Assembly (NCBI GenBank): GCA_046351595.1
Contig: JAXLYE010000001.1
Coordinates: 124,001 to 188,000 of the forward strand
Direction: 5' to 3'
Origin: JAXLYE01 sp046351595
GTDB taxonomy: Bacteria > Myxococcota_A > Polyangia > Palsa-1104 > JAEUJZ01
Length of the DNA stretch: 64,000 bases
The notes below the pieces were generated by a model that was not told where the DNA came from, ran no database searches, and was given only the letters and a program-made list of their open reading frames with translations. This document shows positions 36,611-48,566 of this stretch, in pieces. Each line of letters begins with the position of its first letter. Positions within the stretch are counted from its first letter, which is position 1. The position numbers and the translations under genes are program-made.

Positions 36611-36660
36611 AAACTGGCCGAATCCGCCCGAATTGGACCGAATCCGGCTGAATCGATCGG
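36611..36660. repeat. 10-bp phased tandem repeat before the lipoprotein start
   Basis: Five units of exactly 10 bp with consensus GAATCCGGCC on the plus strand: AAAACTGGCC, GAATCCGCCC, GAATTGGACC, GAATCCGGCT, GAATCGATCG. They end 12 bp before the ATG (36598) of the minus-strand gene. The period equals about one DNA turn. Confidence 0.65.
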
Positions 36661-36732
36661 GTCTGTCACGGGGCTCGCGGGGCGAGCTGCGGCGAACCTA
36701 CCACGACCGCGCGGCCGAAGAGGCGCGTCAAG

Positions 36733-38082
36733 CTAGGGCGCAAAGACGCGGTCGGTCTGATCCGGGATCACGGCGCCAGCTTCGTCGCGGCAGGGCCCGA
36801 CGGCGCCGTGGCTGTCGCGGCAGCCCCGGGTCGCGCACGGGTACGGCGCCGGGCGCTGCTTGAGCGGCGCGATGAACATCGGGTTGATCAGCCAGCCGCC
36901 GTCGGCGTTGTGGTAGGCGCTGCACATCAGCTCGACCTGGTTGCGGTTGATGACCAGCCGCAGCGCCGCATCCTTGAGCATGGTCACGTCGGTGTCGGCG
37001 TCGCCGGCCGCGAGCACGGGGCGGCGCTCGGGCGCGCCTCGCGCGAAGGCGGCGCGGCCGGTCACGCCGAAGATCTCCTGGTTGATGAAGCAGCGCTTGC
37101 CGTCGACGTAGGTGATGACCGCGTTGCCGGTGTTGGCGCGGCCGGTGTTGCGGCCGTCCGGTACGTCGCCGCAGCCCTTGAGGTCGTAGGTGAAGCGGCC
37201 GTCGCGCTCGAGCAGGCGCACGCCGAGGGTGCGCTCGGCGGGGAAGCCGAGGCGCTCGGCCGCGACCTCGACCACCGGCTGCGGCGAGGCCGAGACCACC
37301 CAGACCGCGAAGCCGTTGTCGCGCAGCGTGGTCACCAGATCGCGCTGCTGCTCGTACAGGCGCAGCCAGCCCGCGAGGCCCGCGCGCTGGCCGACGGTCT
37401 GCGTCTTGCCCTCGGGCGCAGCCAGGCCCTCGGCGATGGCCAGCGACGCGAGCTTCCGGACCTCGGCGGCGCTGTGGCCGCCGAGCAGCTGCACGCCGAA
37501 GGCGTACGCCGGCTCGATGCGCCGCAGGTCCGCGCCCGCGAAGGCGGCCTGCCCCGACGTGGTGCGGCCGTCGAGGTACACGGTGACGATCTCGGTGGCG
37601 CAGGCCGCCTCGCGCGAGGTCGGCAGCGGCTGGCCGGGCGCGGCGGCGGCGTCACACGCGGCCGCGAGCGCGGCGGCCCCGGCGGGCGTGAGGTAGGGGT
37701 TCACGAGGCGCCAGTCGCGGCGCGGCGGCTGCAGCACCTGGTCCGTGCGCAGCGCGTAGAACACGGTCGCGTCACCGACGTCGTTGCGCATCAGCGTATT
37801 GTCCCAGTCGAACGTCGCCACCGGCGGCCGCGCCGCGCGGTAGCCGGGGCTCGACTTGCCGTGCCGCGCGATGAGCTCGTCCAGGCGCTGGCGGTTCTCT
37901 CCGGACCACGGCAGGGCGGCGCTCAGGCGCCGTGGAGCGAGCGCTGGAGCGGACGGTGAGCCCGGCGGTGAGCCCGCGGCGCGCGCCGGTGCGACCGCGG
38001 CCAGCGCGCTGAAGACGAGAGCGACCCCGGACGCCCCGGACAGGATCGAGGACCACCGATCGAACGAACCGCGGCGCCGCAT
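36733..38082 (-). CDS. Exported HAD-superfamily phosphatase
   Basis: A 449-residue protein with signal peptide (ILSGASGVALVFSALAAVAPARA) and no lipobox, thus probably periplasmic or secreted. HAD motif I is FDWDNTLMRND (nucleophile Asp near residue 92, of the DxDxT type). Motif II is likely VVSASPQPVVEV, and motif III/IV is AAGDADTDVTML. This resembles the phosphoserine-phosphatase-like HAD group with a large cap. C-terminal Cys-containing part (CSAYHNADGGW, CATRGCRD, GPCRD) could form disulfides. Start ATG at 38082 with GGAGGTGT directly upstream is secure. The substrate is unknown. It lies 134 bp upstream of the lipoprotein gene on the same strand; the gap contains the phased repeat. Confidence 0.8.
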   Translation of the reverse strand: MRRRGSFDRWSSILSGASGVALVFSALAAVAPARAAGSPPGSPSAPALAPRRLSAALPWSGENRQRLDELIARHGKSSPGYRAARPPVATFDWDNTLMRNDVGDATVFYALRTDQVLQPPRRDWRLVNPYLTPAGAAALAAACDAAAAPGQPLPTSREAACATEIVTVYLDGRTTSGQAAFAGADLRRIEPAYAFGVQLLGGHSAAEVRKLASLAIAEGLAAPEGKTQTVGQRAGLAGWLRLYEQQRDLVTTLRDNGFAVWVVSASPQPVVEVAAERLGFPAERTLGVRLLERDGRFTYDLKGCGDVPDGRNTGRANTGNAVITYVDGKRCFINQEIFGVTGRAAFARGAPERRPVLAAGDADTDVTMLKDAALRLVINRNQVELMCSAYHNADGGWLINPMFIAPLKQRPAPYPCATRGCRDSHGAVGPCRDEAGAVIPDQTDRVFAP

Positions 38083-38161
38083 GACACCTCCTCTGCGCGC
38101 ACTCGTAGCACGCAGGCGCGGGGCTGTCGTGGGCGGCGCGTGCCGCGGGGCCGACGGCTGG

Positions 38162-39205
38162 CTACAGCGCGAGCACCAGCTTGCCCGTGGTCTGCCCGGA
38201 CTCGAGCGCGCGGTGCGCGGCGGCGACGTCGGCGAAGGGGTAGGCCCGCACCTCCGGCGGCGCCAGCGCCCCCTGCGCGACGAGCGCGAACAGCTCGGCC
38301 ATCGCCTCGGTGAGCAGCTCGCGCCGCTCGAACAGGTACGACAGGTTGAACGCCATCACGCTCTTGTTGTCGCCGGTGAGCTGCAGCGGATTGAAGCGCG
38401 GCGTGCGCAGGTAGCCCAGGATCAGCCGCGGCCAGCTCGGGCGGCCGCCGCGCCGCGGCAGCATCGAGTGGAAGCCGTAGATCACCAGGCGGCCGGTCGG
38501 GCGCAGCGCGGCGTAGCTCTTGTGCAGGGTTTCGACGCCGTTGGCATCAAAGACCGCGTCGTAGCCGTCGGGCGCGGCGGCGCGGGCGGCCGGCCACAGC
38601 GGCGTCGACGACTTGTCGATGACGAGGTGCGCGCCGGCGCGCTCGGCCACGGCCACCTTGTGCGGCGCGCCGACCACCGCGGTGACCCGGCAGCCGGCCG
38701 CGCGCCCCAGCTGGCACAGCGCGCTGCCGACGCCGCCCGCCGCCGAGTGGACCAGCAGGCGCGCGCCCGGCCGCGGCGCCACAAGGACCCGCAGCGCGTA
38801 GTGCGCGGTCAGCGCCACCGCCGGGAAGCCCGCGGCCTGCGCCGTCGACCAGCCGGCCGGGATCGGGAACACCTGGTGCCGCGGCACGACGACGTGGCTG
38901 GCGTAGCCAGAGAAGCGCGTCACCGCCAGCACCGCGCTGCCCGGCGCGAGCCCCGCGGCCCCGTCCGTGCCGGCCTCACCGACGGCGTCGACGACCCCGG
39001 CGACCTCGAAGCCGGGCGTGATGGGCCAGCCGACGTAGCGGCGCGCGGACTCGTACAGGCCCATGCGGACGATGCAGTCGGCGTAGTTCACGCCGGCGTG
39101 CGCGACGCGGACGCAGACCTCGCCGGGGCCGGGCCGCGGGTCCGGGGCGCTCTCGATGCGCAGCCGGTCGTACGAGCCGGGCGCGTGGACGGTGATCTTC
39201 TGCAC
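38162..39205 (-). CDS. Medium-chain (VAT1-like / quinone) oxidoreductase
   Basis: A 347-residue MDR enzyme without zinc ligands. GroES-like N-terminal half (GEVCVRVAHAGVNYADC, PITPGFEVAGVV) and NADPH-binding half with LLVHSAAGGVGSALCQLG. The segment GYDAVFDANGVETLHKSY and later NLSYLFERRELL point to the VAT-1/zeta-crystallin-like branch, which reduces quinones or enones. GTG at 39205 is used; an in-frame TAG just upstream rules out a longer form, and no strong ribosome site is present. It is monocistronic on the minus strand. A housekeeping detoxification role is a guess. Confidence 0.85.
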   Translation of the reverse strand: MQKITVHAPGSYDRLRIESAPDPRPGPGEVCVRVAHAGVNYADCIVRMGLYESARRYVGWPITPGFEVAGVVDAVGEAGTDGAAGLAPGSAVLAVTRFSGYASHVVVPRHQVFPIPAGWSTAQAAGFPAVALTAHYALRVLVAPRPGARLLVHSAAGGVGSALCQLGRAAGCRVTAVVGAPHKVAVAERAGAHLVIDKSSTPLWPAARAAAPDGYDAVFDANGVETLHKSYAALRPTGRLVIYGFHSMLPRRGGRPSWPRLILGYLRTPRFNPLQLTGDNKSVMAFNLSYLFERRELLTEAMAELFALVAQGALAPPEVRAYPFADVAAAHRALESGQTTGKLVLAL

Positions 39206-39350
39206 GGCCGCAGCCTAGCACCGGGCCGCGCGCGGCCGGCACGTCCGCCGCGGGCCTCGCAGGTCCGCGCTGCGGCCGGGGCGCGAGGAGCCCCCACGCC
39301 CCGACGGTCCGGATCCGGGAGCCTCTCGTCGGAGGCGAGCGGAGCGCAGG

Positions 39351-40091
39351 CTAGACACGCCTTCCGCGCTCGGACGCGGGCTTGCGCATCGCGATGGTGG
39401 CGTCGTGGCCGGCCGGGAAGTAGTCCTGCCGGAACTGCACGCTCGCCGTCTGGGTGAACGCCCAGTCGAGCAGCCGCATGGTGTCGAGCCGCCGCGCGTA
39501 GGTGTCCTGCTCCGGCGCCTCGGGCCCGCAGCGGCTCGACAGGAAGTTGAACACCAGCACCGAGCCGGTCGCCCGCCACGCGTGCTCGAGCGCCTGCAGC
39601 GCCTGCGCCTCGCTCATGGTGTTGAGCGAGCCCGAGATGCAGATGACCTCGGGCCACCCGTGGCCGAGCAGCGACGGATCGGCCAGGAAGTCGCCGGTCA
39701 CGAACTCGCAGCGCGGCAGCGCCTGCGCGCGCGCGTGCTCGATCACCTCGGCGAGCCCGTCGATGCCGACGAAGCTGTGGTACTCGATGCGCGCCTGCAG
39801 CAGGAACGCGGCGAAGTCGCCACGGCTGCAGCCGGCGTCGAGCACGCGCTTGCCGCCGAGGTTCACCATCTGCGTGAAGACCTGGAAGCGCCGGCTCTGC
39901 GTCTGCGGGCTGGCCCACAGCGTGACGTCGAACTCGACGCCGTGCAGGTCGAGCGCGTGCTGATACGGCTGCAGGTAGTCCGCTACTTCGGGCAGCGCCG
40001 CCGACGACGATGCTGGCGACGGTGGCGGTTGCGGTGGCGGCGATGGCGGCGGCTGCGACACGAGCTGGGTCCTGCGCGGGGGCGCGGGCAT
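39351..40091 (-). CDS. Class I SAM-dependent methyltransferase
   Basis: A 246-residue protein. After a Pro/Ser-rich leader of about 40 residues (PPPSPPPQPPPSP type) comes a compact methyltransferase fold with SAM motif RVLDAGCSRGDFAAFL, IDGLAEVIEHA, and ICISGSLNTMSE. No signal peptide. The acceptor is unknown; sequence features are closest to small-molecule or sugar methyltransferases. The ATG at 40091 is chosen: the longer open frame to 40382 crosses the next gene. The Pro-rich leader is encoded by a TGGCGG-type repeat, a likely slippage-prone site. Confidence 0.75.
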   Translation of the reverse strand: MPAPPRRTQLVSQPPPSPPPQPPPSPASSSAALPEVADYLQPYQHALDLHGVEFDVTLWASPQTQSRRFQVFTQMVNLGGKRVLDAGCSRGDFAAFLLQARIEYHSFVGIDGLAEVIEHARAQALPRCEFVTGDFLADPSLLGHGWPEVICISGSLNTMSEAQALQALEHAWRATGSVLVFNFLSSRCGPEAPEQDTYARRLDTMRLLDWAFTQTASVQFRQDYFPAGHDATIAMRKPASERGRRV

Positions 40092-40156
40092 AGTACCGCG
40101 GTCGCGCGCCGCGCGGGCGGGCGCCGAGACGCGCTTGCGGCATACGCCTGCTGCGG

Positions 40157-40366
40157 CTAGCGCTTGCTGTCGGGGCGCGCCACCTCCTCGATCGCGGCGG
40201 CGTTGCGGTGGCGGGCGTTGGGCAGGTGCGCGTCCCAGCACGAGATGGAGCAGAACAAGAGCTTCACGCGCCCGGAGTTGCACGTCGAGACCGAGCAGCG
40301 GAAGAACTTCGAGCCCATCGGGATCGGCTTGCGGCACATCGAGCACACGGCGAAGGTCTCGGGCAT
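40157..40366 (-). CDS. Small zinc-ribbon-like protein (69 aa)
   Basis: Too small for strong family assignment but clearly coding. Six Cys in pairs: CSMC at residues 8-11, CSVSTC at 24-29, and CSISC at 39-43, followed by HLPNARHR. This could bind one or two zinc ions. It starts with ATG at 40366 and is entirely soluble. Such small ribbons often sit in nucleic-acid or protein-binding complexes; no specific role can be assigned. It is between two minus-strand genes. Confidence 0.65.
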   Translation of the reverse strand: MPETFAVCSMCRKPIPMGSKFFRCSVSTCNSGRVKLLFCSISCWDAHLPNARHRNAAAIEEVARPDSKR

Positions 40367-40409
40367 GCGAGCAGTTTAGCAAGCGCGCGCGGTCCGAGCG
40401 GAAAAGCGC

Positions 40410-44147
<3,738 letters not shown>

Positions 44148-44282
44148 GGCGACCCCTTCGGCGGCGAGCGCCGCGCGTGTCACGTTGCAGCCTTCGACAG
44201 CACGCGGCCCGCGAGGTTCTGGGTTTTCTTGATACGGCCGAGCTGCCGCGCCGATCGCTCCCCGGCCTGGCCCGCGCGGCCT

Positions 44283-44336
44283 CTTCTTACGACTTCTTAC
44301 GACGCGGCGAGCCTTGCGGCGCGCAGCCGGTACAAT
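44283..44336 (+). promoter_or_regulatory. Candidate rtcB promoter with 10-bp direct repeat
   Basis: CTTCTTACGA occurs twice in tandem at 44283-44302. A good -10-like TACAAT follows at 44331-44336, but no -35 is seen at 17 bp. The repeat would be about 40-60 bp upstream of the transcription start, a typical activator position. Confidence 0.35.
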
Positions 44337-44357
44337 CGTCAAATCGGAGGTGTTGCG

Positions 44358-45977
44358 ATGGGTAAGGGTTCCGAGACGCTCGCCGCGGCCACGAGCTGGA
44401 AGAAGCAGGCGCGCCGCAACGACAAGGGGTACTACGACCTCGAGACCGACGACCTGGGCGGCGTCCCGGTGCGGCTGTTCCTGACGCCGCGGCTCTTGCA
44501 CGAGGCCGAGGACATCCTGTACCGGCAGATCGTCAACGCCACGCGCTTCCCCGGCGTAAAGCTTGTGGCGATCACCCCGGACTCGCACTACGGCTACGGC
44601 GTGCCGGTCGGCTGCGTCATCCTGACCGACGCGCGCTGGGGCGCGGTGGCGATGGGGCCGGTGGGCTTCGACATCGGCTGCGGCATGATGTCGGCGCGCT
44701 CCGAGGTACCGGCCGAGGCCGCGACCCCCGAGAAGCGCCGCGAGTTCAACCGCGCGGTGATGGAGCGCGTCGAGATGGGCACCGGCGGCAAGAGCGTCAA
44801 GCTCGGCAGCCTCGACACGCGCGAGTTCCAGGAGCTGGTCCGCGGCGGCGCCGAGTACTACGTGCAGAAGTACGGCGCCACGTTCGACCGCAGCCACGCC
44901 GAGCGCCACCGCATCCCCGTCGACGACGGCTGGCAGATCCCGTTCGGCGGGCCGGGCCGGCCCGAGCGCGGCATGGCGCAGCTCGGGTCGCTCGGCGGCG
45001 GCAACCACTTCATCGAGCTGCAGCGCTCCGAGCAGAGCGGCAGCCTGTTCGTGCAGGTCCACACCGGCAGCCGCGGCTTCGGCCACGGCCTGGCCACCAA
45101 CTTCTTCGAGCTCGCGCGCGCCGAGCGCTCCGACGTCAAGGACATCGACCTCGGCTACTTCACGCCCGACTCCAAGCACTACAAGAGCTACCTCAACGCC
45201 GTCGCCGCGGGCGGCAACTTCGCGATCCTCAACCGGCTGGTGATCTTCGAGCAGATCGCCGAGGCCTTCCGCAAGGTCTTCCGGAAGCCGCTGGAGCTGG
45301 TCTACGAGATCAGCCACAACCTCGTGCAGAAGGAGAAGCACCCGGACTACGGCGAGGTGCTGGTGCACCGAAAGGGCGCGACACGCGCGTTCCCGGCCGG
45401 GCACCCGCAGCTCGCCGGCACGCCGTGGGAGAAGACCGGGCACCCGGTGCTCATCCCGGGCAGCAACAAGGACTACTCGTTCATCCTGCGGCCGCTCCCG
45501 GGCGCCGCCGCCAGCGGCTACTCGGTCAACCACGGCGCCGGGCGCGCGATGTCGCGCGGTGAGGCGCAGCGCACCCTGTCGCAGCGCGCCATCGACGAGG
45601 AGTACCGCGAGGCCGGCATCCTCGTGAACCTCGACGGGCGCGTGCCCATCGACGAGGCCGCGCCGTGCTACAAGAGCTCGCGCGAGGTGGTGCAGGCCGT
45701 GCTCGATGCCGGCCTCGCCGAGGTCGAGCACGAGCTGTGGCCGCTCTCTTCGCTCAAGGGCACCGACGAGCGCTCCAGCCGCGCCGCACAGAAAGAGCGC
45801 AAGCGCGAGCGCACCCGCGACCACCGCAAGCAGCGCCGCGGCGAGGTCGACGTCGTGCAGCAGGCGCTCGACGAGATGGCCACCGACACGGACGCGCTCC
45901 CGGACACCGCCAGCGACACCGGCAGCGACAGCGACACCGACGGCGACGAGACCGGCGGCAGCTCGCACCACTACTGA
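44358..45977 (+). CDS. rtcB: RNA-splicing ligase RtcB
   Basis: A 539-residue 3'-phosphate RNA ligase, which seals RNA ends using GTP and Mn2+. Signatures: GFDIGCGMM, GGGNHFIE, VHTGSRGFGH, EISHNLVQKE, HRKGATRAF and the guanylylated His392 in NHGAGR. ATG at 44358 has GGAGG 7 nt upstream. The core ends near residue 475; beyond it comes a Lys/Arg stretch (KERKRERTRDHRKQRR) and then an acidic Asp/Thr/Ser/Gly tail of about 30 residues, not part of known RtcB. No archease gene or RtcR regulator is beside it. The enzyme is cytosolic, in RNA repair or tRNA maintenance. Confidence 0.95.
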   Translation: MGKGSETLAAATSWKKQARRNDKGYYDLETDDLGGVPVRLFLTPRLLHEAEDILYRQIVNATRFPGVKLVAITPDSHYGYGVPVGCVILTDARWGAVAMGPVGFDIGCGMMSARSEVPAEAATPEKRREFNRAVMERVEMGTGGKSVKLGSLDTREFQELVRGGAEYYVQKYGATFDRSHAERHRIPVDDGWQIPFGGPGRPERGMAQLGSLGGGNHFIELQRSEQSGSLFVQVHTGSRGFGHGLATNFFELARAERSDVKDIDLGYFTPDSKHYKSYLNAVAAGGNFAILNRLVIFEQIAEAFRKVFRKPLELVYEISHNLVQKEKHPDYGEVLVHRKGATRAFPAGHPQLAGTPWEKTGHPVLIPGSNKDYSFILRPLPGAAASGYSVNHGAGRAMSRGEAQRTLSQRAIDEEYREAGILVNLDGRVPIDEAAPCYKSSREVVQAVLDAGLAEVEHELWPLSSLKGTDERSSRAAQKERKRERTRDHRKQRRGEVDVVQQALDEMATDTDALPDTASDTGSDSDTDGDETGGSSHHY

Positions 45978-46153
45978 GCCGGCCCGCCCGCGCCGCGTCC
46001 CCTGATCTTCGCTGCGCGCGCGGCGCATGCGGTGGGTGCATGTGCTCGCACCTCGACAGCAAGGAGACAGGCACGCGCCCGGCACATCAAGTGCGGCCGG
46101 TCCCTCGTTCCCGGCTGGACAGTGCCGTCGCGGATTCCGTAATCTGTTGGAAG

Positions 46154-47410
46154 ATGCGGGGGCTCTGTCTGACGGTACTGCTCGGATTGTTGGGATCAGC
46201 CTCGGCGGAGCCGCAGGCCCAGCCGCCTGCGCCGCCGGCCGTGGCGCGCCCGGCCCCGACTGCCGCGCCGCCCGCCGTGACCGCAGGCCCGCCGCCGGCC
46301 GTGAGCCGCGACGCCGGTGAGGCGCGGCCGCGCGGTCGCAACGTGGTGCTGGTGATGCTCGACGGCGTGCGCCAGCAGGAGTGGAACGGCCGCGCGCTCG
46401 ACGATCAAGGCCGGCCGGTGCGGACCTCGGAGCTTTTGCCGACGTTCATGCAGCTGCGCAAGAGCGGCGTGTTCTTCCCGCGGCTCTCGATCTCGAACCC
46501 CGCGGGCGTCAGCCTGCCCGCCTACGCCGACATCTTCGCCGGCCGCCGGCAGGAGCGCATCACCTCGAACTACCCGCCGGCCGACGACTTCCGCAGCCAC
46601 TACCCGACGCTGCTCCAGGTGGTCAAGCGCGACCTCGGCCTGCCCTTCGACGGCGTGGCGCTGCACTCGTCGTGGAGCAAGCTGTGCCCGATCGCGGCCA
46701 TGCCGCCCGTCGATCCGAACCAGGACTTCTACCGCAGCTGCGCGTTTGCCAACAACGCCAACCCGTCGCCGGGCTACTTCAAGCCCGAGATCTACGGCGG
46801 CTCGCGCTCGGACATCGACACGTTCCTGGAGCTGGCGCAGGAGCTGCCGCGGCGCCACCCGCGCCTCATCGTCGTGCACCTCGGGGACGCCGACGAGGAG
46901 GGCCACCTGCACCAGAAGATCCAGAGCCGCATCGGGCTGCACTACGGGATCTTTCACTACCACCAGGCGATCCGTCAGTACGACTACCTGATCGGGCGCA
47001 TCTGGGCGCTCTTGCAGTCGGATCCGTTCTACAAGGACAACACGTACATGGTGGTCACCACGGATCACGGGCGCGACACCGCCGTCGATCCGCAGCAGTG
47101 GGCCACGCACGGCAAGTGCATCGCCGACAAGCTGCGCACGCAGCCGTGCTCGGGCTGCAGCGGCGTGTTCGCGCTGGCGGTGGGGCCGGGGCTGTCGGCG
47201 CGCACCGCCCGCGGCAGCTACTCGCACGCCGACCTGGCGCCGACGCTGGCGAAGCTGCTCGGCGCGTCGATGCCGAGCGCCACCGGCCGGCTGATGCGCG
47301 AGCTCACCGACGCCGCGGCGCAGGCCCCGCCGCCCCCTGCCCTGCCGCGCGCCACCGCGTCGGCGGCGCCGCTGCCGCAGCTGTCGGGCACCGCACGCAC
47401 CGTGCGCTGA
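46154..47410 (+). CDS. Secreted alkaline-phosphatase-superfamily enzyme
   Basis: A 418-residue protein with a clear signal peptide (CLTVLLGLLGSASA) and a Pro/Ala-rich linker. The phosphatase/sulfatase fold is indicated by NVVLVMLDGVRQQEW, IVVHLGDADEEGHLHQ and MVVTTDHGRD, the metal-binding loops of the superfamily. The nucleophile should lie in the LSISNPAGVSLPAYADIF segment, where Ser or Thr acts. It probably hydrolyses phosphate or sulfate esters outside the cytoplasm; the exact substrate is unknown. ATG at 46154 is the first start before the signal peptide. The 176-bp gap to rtcB means it may be co-transcribed or have its own promoter. Confidence 0.75.
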   Translation: MRGLCLTVLLGLLGSASAEPQAQPPAPPAVARPAPTAAPPAVTAGPPPAVSRDAGEARPRGRNVVLVMLDGVRQQEWNGRALDDQGRPVRTSELLPTFMQLRKSGVFFPRLSISNPAGVSLPAYADIFAGRRQERITSNYPPADDFRSHYPTLLQVVKRDLGLPFDGVALHSSWSKLCPIAAMPPVDPNQDFYRSCAFANNANPSPGYFKPEIYGGSRSDIDTFLELAQELPRRHPRLIVVHLGDADEEGHLHQKIQSRIGLHYGIFHYHQAIRQYDYLIGRIWALLQSDPFYKDNTYMVVTTDHGRDTAVDPQQWATHGKCIADKLRTQPCSGCSGVFALAVGPGLSARTARGSYSHADLAPTLAKLLGASMPSATGRLMRELTDAAAQAPPPPALPRATASAAPLPQLSGTARTVR

Positions 47411-47422
47411 GCGGCGCAAGCT

Positions 47423-47461
47423 CGTTACACGCTGTCACGGACTTCGTTGCAGCGTGTAACG
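47423..47461. repeat. GTTACA palindromic element, copy 2, between convergent genes
   Basis: CGTTACACGCTG (47423-47434) and CAGCGTGTAACG (47450-47461) are a perfect 12-bp inverted repeat around 15 bp. It lies in the 66-bp gap between genes ending at 47410 (+) and 47477 (-). It shares the outer CGTTACACG and TGTAACGG, and inner TCGTT, with the element at 5614-5655. A bidirectional terminator is a likely role. Confidence 0.65.
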
Positions 47462-47476
47462 GGGCCGCGGCCGGGC

Positions 47477-48493
47477 CTACGGTAGCATGCGCAGCCGCTC
47501 GACCTCGGCCTGCCACGAGCCGGTGGCGCGGTTGGTGCCGCCCTCGCCCGCGTGCTTGCCGATGATCCAGGTGCTGCTGGTCGGGATGGCGGCGCCCGCG
47601 TAGGCGTAGATGTCGGTGGTCGCGTTGCCGTACGCGGCCTCCAGCGTATACCCCTTTGCCTTGAGCCCGCGCAGGAAGTCGAGCTTGTAGCTGCCCACGC
47701 CCGCGGTGGTCGGCAGCGCCTCGCCGTTCGAGTCGGTGGTGTGCAGCACGCCGCGCCCGAAGCCGAGCCCGGACAGCCAGTCGCGCGTGCGCTGCGTCAG
47801 CCAGTAGGGGCGGCCCGTCAGGAACACCGGCAGGGCCCCGAGCCGCGACCGCTCGGCGACGAGCTCCTTCGAGTACGGGTAGGCGCGCGGCACGTAGTCC
47901 CCGCGCAGGATCGGCGAGAACAGGTCGGTCAAAAGGTCCTTGAACAGCTCGTCGTCGTCAGTGGTCAGGGTGCCGTCGATGTCGAAGACGACCAGCTTGG
48001 TCGTCGGCGCCGAGACGAACAGGCGGGCCGCGGTGGTGGTGGCGTCGCCGCGCACGACCAGGCGCAGCCCGTAGACGCCGGCGCCGAGCGGCGCCCGCAG
48101 CGAGAAGCGCGCCCGCCCGTCGCCGTTGGTCAGCGCCGAGCCGAGGCGCTGCCAGCCGGCGCAGTCGTCCAGGTACAGCTCGATCTGCTCGTCCTCCAGG
48201 TCCTTCGACAGCGTGCCGTAGGCGAACTTGCCCTCGACGGACGCGCCGCCGCTCGGCTGCGACAGGACGTCCTGCGCCGAGTGCCCGGGCGAGCCGAGCG
48301 AGGCGACGATCGAGCTGCCGAAGTGGCGGAACCCGGTCTTGGGCGGCGGCGTGAAGGCGCGCGAGTCGCAGACGACCAGCGGCGCGGCGCGCGACTCGAC
48401 GTCGGCGAGCTCCTCGGCCGGGCCGCAGGCCACGAGGCCGCAGGCCGAGGCGAGGAGCGAGAGCGACAGGAGATGGAACAGGGTACGGTGCAT
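47477..48493 (-). CDS. Lipoprotein with LNS2/lipin-like HAD phosphatase domain
   Basis: A 338-residue exported lipoprotein. Signal peptide with lipobox-like LASACGLVACG. A beta-rich region (residues about 50-155) precedes a HAD domain with FDIDGTLTTDDDE (DxDxT near residue 167), FLTGRPYWLTQRTRDWL and KLDFLRGLKAKGYTLEAAYGN. This is the LNS2/PITP-like HAD branch; lipins dephosphorylate phosphatidic acid, but a role of this exported bacterial protein is not known. ATG at 48493 is followed at once by the signal peptide; ribosome site GGAGG is 8 nt upstream. The gene is convergent with the phosphatase-like gene. Confidence 0.75.
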   Translation of the reverse strand: MHRTLFHLLSLSLLASACGLVACGPAEELADVESRAAPLVVCDSRAFTPPPKTGFRHFGSSIVASLGSPGHSAQDVLSQPSGGASVEGKFAYGTLSKDLEDEQIELYLDDCAGWQRLGSALTNGDGRARFSLRAPLGAGVYGLRLVVRGDATTTAARLFVSAPTTKLVVFDIDGTLTTDDDELFKDLLTDLFSPILRGDYVPRAYPYSKELVAERSRLGALPVFLTGRPYWLTQRTRDWLSGLGFGRGVLHTTDSNGEALPTTAGVGSYKLDFLRGLKAKGYTLEAAYGNATTDIYAYAGAAIPTSSTWIIGKHAGEGGTNRATGSWQAEVERLRMLP

Positions 48494-48566
48494 AGGCTCC
48501 CTCCGAAAAAGTGAACGGGAGCCGCCACTTTAGCAGCGCCGGCTGCGGCCGGCGGTCGGCGGTCGC

